Assembly (NCBI GenBank): GCA_965369375.1 | Contig: CBDUQN010000057.1 | Location: 1-19,846, forward strand | From: CBDUQN01 sp965369375 | GTDB lineage: Bacteria > Krumholzibacteriota > Krumholzibacteriia > Krumholzibacteriales > Krumholzibacteriaceae | DNA length: 19,846 nt | Direction: 5' to 3' | Part shown: one piece after another, positions 6,923 to 13,465 of the stretch | How positions within the stretch are numbered: the first letter of the stretch is position 1 | Layout of the letters: each line of letters opens with the position of its first letter | Notes under the pieces: generated by a model | Databases searched by the model: none | What the model was told of the DNA's origin: nothing | The model's input: the letters and a program-made list of their open reading frames with translations, nothing else | Made by a program: the position numbers and the translations under genes

Positions 6923-7207
6923 ATGTTACCTTTCTTTAATTTTACCCGTACTCATATTACATACGTTCATCCAAATGCGAGTATAACGTAAATACTATGC
7001 TATTCAACCTTGAAGGAAAACCAGAAGCATAGTATATTGCATTGCCTGCTTTGAGCAAGAAGTTCCCCTTGCTGAAACATGTGATAGAACGGAAGAGAAC
7101 GAGAATATGAGTTTGACTCTCCTCCGTCTGCGATGAATTCAAGCAACGCTGGGCGATCGAAGCAACGGTCAACTGGGGAATGCCGAATGACGATATTGAC
7201 GGCATTA
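6923..7207. other. Intergenic region between methyltransferase and repeat copy B
   Basis: Apart from the methyltransferase promoter I see no supported gene. Short open frames exist on both strands (for example a minus frame crossing 6957-7229), but they lack ribosome sites and protein-like composition. Composition is more AT-rich than the flanking genes. Confidence 0.5.
6980..7007 (-). promoter_or_regulatory. Sigma-70-like promoter of the methyltransferase
   Basis: On the minus strand TTGAAT, a 16-base spacer and TATACT stand about 58 bases before the TTG start. Initiation near 6973 would give a leader of about 50 bases. This supports the upstream start and independent transcription. Confidence 0.55.
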
Positions 7208-7222
7208 AAACATGTCTATATC

Positions 7223-7251
7223 TTGACATTGCGCGTCATGCTACATAGTAT
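7223..7251 (+). promoter_or_regulatory. Promoter of outer-membrane copy B
   Basis: TTGACA (7223-7228), a 17-base spacer and TAGTAT (7246-7251) give a plausible sigma-70 promoter about 75 bases before the start codon. The -35 element is identical in copy A. Confidence 0.6.
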
Positions 7252-7327
7252 AGAGCAGATGATTGGAAGTGCTTTCTAGGAAGCATGTTCCAAGAGGTCC
7301 CAGACCTTTCAGAAAGGATGGATGTGC

Positions 7328-8143
7328 ATGAGTAGAATCATCGTACTCTTCGTTATCATGGGATTGTTCCTCACTGCAGCAGCGCCGGTCTGCGCCCAGG
7401 AGCAGAGCCGCGAATCGATGGCCGTTGACGCGACGGCCTCCCAGTGGAGCTTCCAGTTCGCCTATGAGGGATTCTTCGACTACAAAGACGATACCATGAA
7501 GAACGGGATGCAGAGGCCACCGGGAAATAAAGGCTTTCTGCAGTTCCGTCTCGTTGCCCCGATAGCGAAATCTGAGAAAATTCCTATCACAATGCTCCCC
7601 CGCCTCACCCTGCGGGCGGTACAGAATTCGGCAGGCGACTATGGATTCGGGTCGTCGGATCTGTTCATCCTCGGAATCGCCCAGCAGTGGGCCACCGGCC
7701 GATGGGGTTTGGGACCGCAGATCAATTTCCCCGCCAAGGAGGGATTCGGGAGCAAGGAATGGGCATATGGACTCGCGGGTGCGTTGACGCAGCGCGCACT
7801 CGATGACAAGTTGTTCGTTGCCCTGTTACTGCAGCAGACATGGAGAAAAAACCCCGCCGGGGAGACGAAAGCCACACCACTCGGGATCAACATCTCTTTC
7901 GTCTACCAGTTGGGAAACGGTTTCTATATCGGCAATGGCGATTATGTCATCAATTACAACTGGCAGGACAAGTCGTGGTTTATCCCCTTCGGCGTTCGGC
8001 TCGGCAAGGCATTCGTCGGTGAAACATCGACATGGAATACCTATATAGAATATTCCTCGAGCGTCTACTACGACGATTGGAATGGGCCGGTGGCATCGCA
8101 CGCGGTGCGGATAAATGTGCAGTACCAGATACCTGTAGGGTAA
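7328..8143 (+). CDS. Outer-membrane transporter-like beta-barrel protein, copy B
   Basis: A 271-residue exported protein. The signal peptide MSRIIVLFVIMGLFLTAAA continues to PVCA and is likely cut before QEQSRE. The rest alternates hydrophobic and polar residues as in a beta-barrel, with GYGFGSSDLF-like turns, WATGRWGLGPQINFPAKEG, and a C-terminal strand INVQYQIPVG. The layout resembles Phenol_MetA_deg-type outer-membrane proteins (often named transporter or neuromedin U), which are thought to move small organic compounds, though substrates are rarely proven. The start at 7328 is preferred over ATG at 7322 because the AAAGGA site is then well spaced and because the paralogue starts at the matching ATG. 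It has its own promoter and terminator, so it is a single-gene unit. Confidence 0.85.
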   Translation: MSRIIVLFVIMGLFLTAAAPVCAQEQSRESMAVDATASQWSFQFAYEGFFDYKDDTMKNGMQRPPGNKGFLQFRLVAPIAKSEKIPITMLPRLTLRAVQNSAGDYGFGSSDLFILGIAQQWATGRWGLGPQINFPAKEGFGSKEWAYGLAGALTQRALDDKLFVALLLQQTWRKNPAGETKATPLGINISFVYQLGNGFYIGNGDYVINYNWQDKSWFIPFGVRLGKAFVGETSTWNTYIEYSSSVYYDDWNGPVASHAVRINVQYQIPVG

Positions 8144-8169
8144 GATATACACGAAGAAGATCAAACGAA

Positions 8170-8203
8170 GCCGGTCCGGACTGAACACCCGGGCCGGCTT
8201 TTT
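8170..8203 (+). terminator. Rho-independent terminator after copy B
   Basis: A 10-bp stem, GCCGGTCCGG pairing with CCGGGCCGGC through one wobble, has a nine-base loop and is followed by TTTTT. It is homologous to the terminator after copy A and sits at the same distance from the stop codon. Confidence 0.85.
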
Positions 8204-8233
8204 ATTACTGTACCCGAAAAGCACGTCTTTCGA

Positions 8234-8410
8234 TCAAACACCCCATCTGTACTGGTACGTCAACGCGATCCCGTCGAAATCCGCGCCACGTTCATGCCGG
8301 ACCCCGGTGATGCCGGTGAGTTTCAGGGTATGCCGCGTCGCCACGGGAAAGGAACCCGTGGCACCGAAACGATTGGTGACTGCTGCGGGGCTGAAATCGG
8401 TTTGGTTAAC
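8234..8410 (-). pseudogene. C-terminal fragment of an outer-membrane beta-barrel gene
   Basis: The minus strand encodes 58 residues and a TGA stop. They begin VNQTDFSPAAVTNRFG, pass through TRHTLKLTGITGVRHERG and end ADFDGIALTYQYRWGV. Alternating strands and a final aromatic-rich strand closing with W and a short tail are typical of the last two strands of Phenol_MetA_deg-like barrels. Upstream the frame continues only to about 8470 with unconvincing sequence before a stop, so the first four-fifths of the gene is missing. The fragment lies antisense to the start of the open frame that leads into the porin-like gene, so it marks a rearrangement junction. Confidence 0.55.
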
Positions 8411-9410
8411 ACAAGGGCGGATTTTAGGCCCGGAATGGGGTCTGGGTCTGAAGCCTGTGCTCGTCAGGATGCTTTACTTAACACACTGTATCTGCCTTCG
8501 TCCCAACGTGGACGGAATATTTAGCAGGCACAACGAGCTCGCGAGCGGCAATATGCTCGATTTTCGTGTGATGGTTACAAAATATCCCTCCCTCAATCTC
8601 AAGGCCGGACAGTGGAAGGCGCATTTCAACCGCGAGCGCGTCATCTCGTCGGGCAAGCAACAGATGACCGAACGTTCGCTCATCACCCGTCCCTTTACCA
8701 TCGACCGGCAGCAGGGTGTCTCGCTCTATGGGAGCCTGAGCGACGGAGGCTTGGCGGATTTCAACTACTGGGTCGCGGTTTTCACCGGCATGGGGCGGGG
8801 CGCAGGAGCGAATGACGACGATAATATGATGTACATGGCACGCGCACAGTGGAATTTTCTCGGGAGGGAGCTGAAATTCTCAGGCTCCGATATCCCCTAT
8901 TCCGAAGAGGCAGCGGGCCTGATCGCCCTCGCCGCCGTTACGAACCGCAGCCCCTATACGCGCTTTTCAACGGCGGGCGGCGGACAACTCGAAGGCTTCG
9001 AAGACGGTGAGCCGGGACAATATCGCGTCAATCAATGGATGGTCGAAACAGATTTCAAGTACAAGGGTTTTTCCTGGCAGCAGGAATATCACTGGAAAGA
9101 AATCAATGACCGGATCAACGAATCAGTAACGACGCTGACCGGCAACTACATGCAATTCGGATACTTTTTCCATTATTTGCTTGAAGGAATTCCCAAGCAG
9201 CTCGAGCTCGCCTTTCGCCACGCATTTTATAAACCCGACATGGACAATCCCGACAACGCAGAGCACGAATACTCATTCGCCGCGAACTGGTTCTTCAAGG
9301 GGCATCTGAACAAGCTGACTGCCGAAATCTCTTACTTCGAGTCCCGGGAGTTGAGCGAGAATCGTGTGGATGGCATCCGCTTTCGCATCCAGTGGGATAT
9401 TTCTATATAA
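8307..9410 (+). CDS. 5'-truncated phosphate-selective porin (OprP/OprO)-like gene, probably non-functional
   Basis: From about 8520 the frame looks like the barrel part of a porin O/P protein: MLDFRVMVTK, LNLKAGQWKAHFNRERV, SSGKQQMTERS, DRQQGVSLYGSL and a final strand GIRFRIQWDISI. Such porins begin with a signal peptide and an N-terminal coil, and neither is present. The first 70 or so residues of the open frame (8307-8515) are Cys- and Leu-rich, unlike a porin, and lie opposite the antisense barrel fragment at 8234-8410. No ribosome site precedes the GTG at 8307, the ATG at 8310 or the ATG at 8553. The open frame itself is complete to TAA, so the barrel coding part has not yet decayed. Without export the product should not reach the outer membrane. 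A frameshift near 8480-8520 hiding a true N-terminus cannot be excluded. Confidence 0.65.
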   Translation: MMPVSFRVCRVATGKEPVAPKRLVTAAGLKSVWLTQGRILGPEWGLGLKPVLVRMLYLTHCICLRPNVDGIFSRHNELASGNMLDFRVMVTKYPSLNLKAGQWKAHFNRERVISSGKQQMTERSLITRPFTIDRQQGVSLYGSLSDGGLADFNYWVAVFTGMGRGAGANDDDNMMYMARAQWNFLGRELKFSGSDIPYSEEAAGLIALAAVTNRSPYTRFSTAGGGQLEGFEDGEPGQYRVNQWMVETDFKYKGFSWQQEYHWKEINDRINESVTTLTGNYMQFGYFFHYLLEGIPKQLELAFRHAFYKPDMDNPDNAEHEYSFAANWFFKGHLNKLTAEISYFESRELSENRVDGIRFRIQWDISI

Positions 9411-9420
9411 TACATATTTC

Positions 9421-10404
9421 CTAGAAGAAATATTGCATGGTGACGACGGCTGAGAAAAAGGTCGGCGTATCGTCGAAGTTTTTCAGAGGAATGCGTTGAA
9501 ATTCTATATCGAATCCGAGCCCGAAGTCGGGGCGTCCCGTGTAAGAAATATTAACCAGGGCCGATTGCACGGCATCGACTATATCATCACCACCCTCGGG
9601 GATCGTATTGTACTTGTATCCGAGCACTAATCCCACCGGCACACCGTTTCTTTCGTTAAAATCGATCCCGACCGTGCCTCCCAACTTGTAATACCACCCG
9701 GCGCCAGCCCGCCGGTCGATCGATTCTGCGTACGAAAGTTCCCCAAGTGCCTGGAGAGCAATATATTCGTTCGCCGCGTACACGTATTGCAATTCGAGGG
9801 CGGTACCGAGTGTCGGCGTATTATACATAATTTTATTATGCTCGGTGATTTCTCCTTCTTCAATCGCCCTATCGACAAATCCGAGGATATCTATAAACAT
9901 CGTTTTTCCGTTTCTGAGCCGAAATGCGGTCGAGACAAGTTGGCGGTCGGTCTCGTGCAGCCTGAAGAGCCACCCGAGCTCGAAACCCTGGAAGGCGCTG
10001 ACCCCCTGCGAGAGAAGAGACTGAAGCTCGTTGCCGAGCCGCGCGGCGATCTGAAGGTGCCCATAAACGGCCATCCAGTCCCTGATCTCGTGCCGGTACT
10101 CGAAACCGAGAAGGGCAAAAAGAATGTCACCCTTGAGGCCGAGCACTGGTTCCCCATCGATCTCGAGCAGGGGTATTACGATATTGGAGGATTGGCCGTA
10201 GCCGAGAGAGAGCTGCATCTTTGTACGTACGAAAGGATCGGGCAGAAATGTGTTCGGTATAACCCTCGTAACGCCGAGCATCGGTACTGTCGGAGTTGTC
10301 CCATGGACAGCACTCCCGGTTGCTGCATCGTCGGCGTTAACAGCGCCGGTCATAGATCCGATGACCGATGACAACAATAAAAATACCACAATCACCCGGC
10401 ACAT
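9421..10404 (-). CDS. Exported outer-membrane beta-barrel protein of unknown family
   Basis: A 327-residue protein with a signal peptide (MCRVIVVFLLLSSVIGSMTG to about AVNA, then DDAATG). The start at 10404 is preceded by GAGGAAGGAAG. An in-frame extension of 46 codons would have no ribosome site and would bury the signal peptide. The mature part alternates polar and hydrophobic residues (LSLGYGQSSNIVIPLLEIDG, GWYYKLGGTVGIDF, AVVTMQYFF) and ends in Phe, the classical C-terminal signal for BAM assembly. I do not recognise a named family. It is the last gene of the long minus-strand series, 40 bp after another barrel gene, and converges on the porin-like gene with only 10 bp between stops and no terminator seen. 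Confidence 0.75.
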   Translation of the reverse strand: MCRVIVVFLLLSSVIGSMTGAVNADDAATGSAVHGTTPTVPMLGVTRVIPNTFLPDPFVRTKMQLSLGYGQSSNIVIPLLEIDGEPVLGLKGDILFALLGFEYRHEIRDWMAVYGHLQIAARLGNELQSLLSQGVSAFQGFELGWLFRLHETDRQLVSTAFRLRNGKTMFIDILGFVDRAIEEGEITEHNKIMYNTPTLGTALELQYVYAANEYIALQALGELSYAESIDRRAGAGWYYKLGGTVGIDFNERNGVPVGLVLGYKYNTIPEGGDDIVDAVQSALVNISYTGRPDFGLGFDIEFQRIPLKNFDDTPTFFSAVVTMQYFF

Positions 10405-10444
10405 GTCACAACTTCCTTCCTCGTTATGTCCTGCTGTGCGCACG

Positions 10445-11086
10445 TCATAATCCAAAAAGGATGCCGGCGCATAGCACCAGACCCTTGTTCTTTGACCGCG
10501 GCTCGAATCTGTCTCCGCTCCCAGCATCTTCAGATACCACATTTATAATACTTTGCGTGTACCGTCCTTCGATAAATATAACAAATCGTCCGGCGGGAAT
10601 ATGAGCCCCCACACCGAATATGATCAGAAAATCATGTTTCTCGAGATCCTCTTTTGCATCTTGTGTTTCATTGTGGGTGATATACTTCGCATCGAGCAAG
10701 TAGGCATATTCGAGACCGCCCGAAACGTAGAACCGCTTGCTGTTCGTAAAGATCTTCGCGATAACGGGGACCGAGAAATAATCGAGCTTCACTTCGACAC
10801 TGTCGACGCGCTCATCCTGCCCGCTGACCTTGTACGCGATCTTCGTTCCCTTGCGGATCCATGAGGGCTGGAGGCTCAGTTTTACATACTCGGTAATGCC
10901 GAATTCACATACCGCCCCGAATGTACCTCCCGTGAGAGAGCGGTATGCACCTCCCGACGGCTGGTCACCGGCCAGAGAATATCGCGTCAATCCGCCCACG
11001 ACACCGATGGACGTTTCCGCCCTGGTTTGGCATGTCCAAGCGCCAACGAGTAACACTGAGAGAAGAAACAGGATCTTTAACTTCAT
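10445..11086 (-). CDS. Small outer-membrane beta-barrel protein (OMP_b-brl type)
   Basis: A 213-residue protein starting MKLKILFLLSVLLVGAWTC, with a signal peptide likely cut after TRA (before ETSIGVVGG). The remainder matches small porin-family barrels of about eight strands: VGGLTRYSLAG, LKLDYFSVPVIAKIF, FYVSGGLEYAYLLDAK, IFGVGAHIPAGRFVIFIEGRY and the C-terminal GLVLCAGILFGL. PVIAKIF and EGRYTQ-like segments are typical of PF13568/13505 members. An upstream ATG at 11110 would add eight residues. The start chosen has AAAGGA about 12 bases upstream, which is a long spacing, so the start is moderately sure. The gene follows the TMEM175-like gene closely. Function unknown. Confidence 0.78.
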   Translation of the reverse strand: MKLKILFLLSVLLVGAWTCQTRAETSIGVVGGLTRYSLAGDQPSGGAYRSLTGGTFGAVCEFGITEYVKLSLQPSWIRKGTKIAYKVSGQDERVDSVEVKLDYFSVPVIAKIFTNSKRFYVSGGLEYAYLLDAKYITHNETQDAKEDLEKHDFLIIFGVGAHIPAGRFVIFIEGRYTQSIINVVSEDAGSGDRFEPRSKNKGLVLCAGILFGL

Positions 11087-11111
11087 GGCAAAACAGATTC
11101 CTTTTGGCATA

Positions 11112-11798
11112 TTATCCGGCGCTCTGCGCCTTACCCGCGGTTTCTCCTTTTGGCCGCCAGCGATTCAAAAGCTTCGTAACGATCAGACCGATCAACCAGG
11201 CGAGCGTCCATGCGGTGGTGCCAATAAACGCGAAAGGGATCGTTATCACGGCGGTGATCGGCTCCGACATTATCTGGAGGCGTATATCGCGTGCTTCGGC
11301 GTCGGTAATGCTATCAGTAATGAGCCGTCTATCCTTGAGGGCGTACGACCATGCGGCGACGCCGAAGAATCCGACGAGCGCGAGAAAGATGCTCTGAAGC
11401 AGCAGCGGCAGCTGATCGCCCTTGAAGACCATCTCCATACGAACAAAGTATAGATATACAAGAAGCAAGAAAATCTGCAGGAAGGACAATACGGCATGGG
11501 TGCCGTCAGTGCGTTTCAGGTTGCCGAAAACTTTGATATTCTGGCTCCAGTATATGAGGGTCATGAGGATGCCGATAAACACCATCCCGAACGTGTCGGA
11601 TTGGGATGCGAAAAAATCCCGCAGCGACGTGAAGCCCTCTATTATCGCCGCACTCGGTCTCGGAAGGAGGAGAAATATGCGGAAAAACATAATAGCGAAC
11701 ACGACATCAACCAGAATCTCGAGCCGCCGCAACTGCCGCGTTTCACGCTCAATCACCGCCTCTGATTTTGCCTTTTTCGCGCCTCTGCCGAACATCAT
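11112..11798 (-). CDS. Multi-pass membrane protein, TMEM175/DUF1211-like
   Basis: A 228-residue protein with about six hydrophobic segments. Near its start, after a charged KSEAVIERETRQLRRLE, comes ILVDVVFAIMFFRIF. This resembles the R...FSDxVFAI motif of the TMEM175 potassium-channel family, but with LVD in place of FSD. The ATG overlaps the stop of the upstream channel gene (ATGA arrangement) and has GGGAGG five bases upstream, so the two are translationally coupled. Pairing with a second potassium-channel-like protein supports a role in cation flux. The family call is from motif resemblance only and the altered FSD leaves conduction in doubt. Confidence 0.6.
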   Translation of the reverse strand: MMFGRGAKKAKSEAVIERETRQLRRLEILVDVVFAIMFFRIFLLLPRPSAAIIEGFTSLRDFFASQSDTFGMVFIGILMTLIYWSQNIKVFGNLKRTDGTHAVLSFLQIFLLLVYLYFVRMEMVFKGDQLPLLLQSIFLALVGFFGVAAWSYALKDRRLITDSITDAEARDIRLQIMSEPITAVITIPFAFIGTTAWTLAWLIGLIVTKLLNRWRPKGETAGKAQSAG

Positions 11799-12475
11799 GA
11801 TACCTCCCGGGAATGACTGAGGAACTTGCCGACGAGCATCGCGATGATGACCGTCAGGTATATCTGTCCGCAAACAGCCGCCAGCATCGCGAGGGATTTC
11901 GCATAAGGTGTCTTCGGCACGACATCCCCATAGCCGAGTGTCGTGAACGAAACAAACGAGAAATACATGTATTCACTCAAGGAATAGGTGTTGCTACCGT
12001 GATCGATACTCGCCTTCGGAAAGGTGAACGCATCGGGATGATCGATCATGATAACCGTGACTATCAGCATGAATACCAACCCCAGCAGCAGATACCCGCT
12101 GATTGATTCTATGATCACGCGCGCCGTCACCCGCTTCGTCAGCGCGATCTGTATGATAAGACCGATTACAATTACAATAAAAAACAGAAATGCAACAACC
12201 CGGGATAACGATAGCAGAACCGGCATGTCAAAGATAACGGCTATCCACTCTATAACGATCGATCCGAATGCGATTCCGATGATGATCCCGCGGCCCCTGT
12301 CCATACTCATCGCCGCGACGAGAAAAATGATCGTGAATAATATATTATAGACTATCTTGTGCGATGCCTGCGGAAGCACCGGCACAACGAAAACGATCGC
12401 GACAACGAGAATGAGCAGGGCTGCGCTGTATATCGACCGTCTCGCAACTCCGTTACCCGCTTTCGTATCATTCAT
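11795..12475 (-). CDS. Potassium-channel-like membrane protein
   Basis: A 226-residue inner-membrane protein with about six hydrophobic helices. The last two flank a pore loop with the K+ selectivity filter TTLGYGD (178-184, within FVSFTTLGYGDVVP), as in Ion_trans_2 channels. The first four helices lack the arginine ladder expected of a voltage sensor, so gating is unlikely to be voltage-driven. There is no RCK/TrkA nucleotide-binding domain after the pore; the protein ends 22 residues after the inner helix begins its exit. GGAGGG precedes the ATG. It sits 39 bp after the CDF-like gene and overlaps the TMEM175-like gene by four bases. Confidence 0.88.
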   Translation of the reverse strand: MNDTKAGNGVARRSIYSAALLILVVAIVFVVPVLPQASHKIVYNILFTIIFLVAAMSMDRGRGIIIGIAFGSIVIEWIAVIFDMPVLLSLSRVVAFLFFIVIVIGLIIQIALTKRVTARVIIESISGYLLLGLVFMLIVTVIMIDHPDAFTFPKASIDHGSNTYSLSEYMYFSFVSFTTLGYGDVVPKTPYAKSLAMLAAVCGQIYLTVIIAMLVGKFLSHSREVS

Positions 12476-12514
12476 GCTTTATACTCCCTCCGCCGCTTGC
12501 ATGCGTGCACTATA

Positions 12515-13447
12515 CTACGGCAGCCACCGCTCGTCACCAGTAAAAAGCACATCAACGATAATAAACGGGTGCACGCCCTCGATCGCGGCGGCGATTGTTT
12601 CCCGTGCCGCATCGAGCTCGCCGACGGTGCCGATCGCGGTGCCGGGCGCGACCACGATAACGGTGGTGACGAATATATGGCGGCCGACCTTGACCATGCG
12701 GATAACATTTTGCTCCATCGAATATTCAGCGATCGCCTTTGTGATTCGCCCCCTGATCTCCGTCTGAAGGGCTCCTGCGGGCGCACCGAGAAAAAGATCG
12801 GTGACACCCTCTTTGACCGCCGATATGGGCATTTTGATCATTGCTGCGACGAGAATGATGACCATCAACGGATCGATATACGGCACGACATGAGAGAATC
12901 CCGTCTGATCGAGAATCACCGCCGTGATAAAACCACATGCGACGGCGGAGCTGATCGCCGCGCTTATTTTCCAGCTCTTTATATCGAGATCGAGAAGCGG
13001 GGATTTGGTGCCCCGCGCGATTCGCTTTTGAACGAGCATCACGACGATGCACCCGGCTGTCGCGATGATACTGTAGATCAAGGCGGGAACCGCGCTCAAC
13101 TCCCTCCCACCGTCAATGAGCGCGTCGACTGAAGATACGAGGGCGAATCCGCACACGACAAAGAGTATCAGCCCCTTGACCGTATTGACAAAAGGCTCGA
13201 AGGGCATGTACCCGTACTGGAAGCGTTCCTCGGGCGGCCTGAGAAGCAGCTTCGCGACATGCAGCGTCACGATGCTCATCACGAAAGAGACGAGGTTGAA
13301 GAATCCGTCGAGCAAAATCGCTTCAGATTGGCTGTAGAGCGCAAAAACGACGGCGAGAATGCCGAGCAGCAGGTAGCCGACGATCGATATACGAAGGGCC
13401 TTTTGCTCAATGCCCGCTCTATCAGCTACATTTCGTCCGCTTGTCAT
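12515..13447 (-). CDS. Cation diffusion facilitator (CDF) family transporter with altered metal site
   Basis: A 310-residue inner-membrane protein with six helices and a C-terminal cytoplasmic domain (about 215-305), the normal CDF plan. CDF proteins export divalent metals such as Zn, Fe, Co or Mn in exchange for protons. RFQYGYMPFEPF (75-86) is the usual CDF loop after helix two. The metal site is not canonical: helix two has D47-x3-N51 (LLDGFFNLV) instead of D-x3-D, and in helix five the expected H-x3-D aligns with W159-x3-A163 (SWKISAAISS). It may carry another ion or be inactive. It starts 18 bp after the RND permease stop, with AAAGGG upstream, and is therefore co-transcribed with the pump. 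Confidence 0.88.
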   Translation of the reverse strand: MTSGRNVADRAGIEQKALRISIVGYLLLGILAVVFALYSQSEAILLDGFFNLVSFVMSIVTLHVAKLLLRPPEERFQYGYMPFEPFVNTVKGLILFVVCGFALVSSVDALIDGGRELSAVPALIYSIIATAGCIVVMLVQKRIARGTKSPLLDLDIKSWKISAAISSAVACGFITAVILDQTGFSHVVPYIDPLMVIILVAAMIKMPISAVKEGVTDLFLGAPAGALQTEIRGRITKAIAEYSMEQNVIRMVKVGRHIFVTTVIVVAPGTAIGTVGELDAARETIAAAIEGVHPFIIVDVLFTGDERWLP

Positions 13448-13465
13448 TTACCCATTGCCCTTTGC

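Larger units (their letters stand above)
7208..8203 (+). repeat. Direct repeat copy B: promoter, outer-membrane gene and terminator cassette
   Basis: Second copy of the 996-bp cassette, displaced by exactly 2,369 bp from 4839-5834. All landmarks keep their offsets. This copy has the intact gene and the better -10 box. Confidence 0.85.

Noticed and set aside
7040..7052. CATTGCCTGCTTT shared with 4858-4870 as a third trace of the repeat
   Set aside because: Thirteen bases can match by chance in a window of this size, and the flanks do not extend the match.
6957..7229. 90-codon minus-strand frame upstream of the methyltransferase
   Set aside because: No ribosome site, unlikely composition, and it runs through the methyltransferase promoter and the promoter of copy B.
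7131..7246. Plus-strand frame with a KQRWAIEATVNWG-like segment as a transposase remnant
   Set aside because: Only a few residues resemble transposase text, no inverted repeats or target duplications are visible, and it ends in the copy B promoter.
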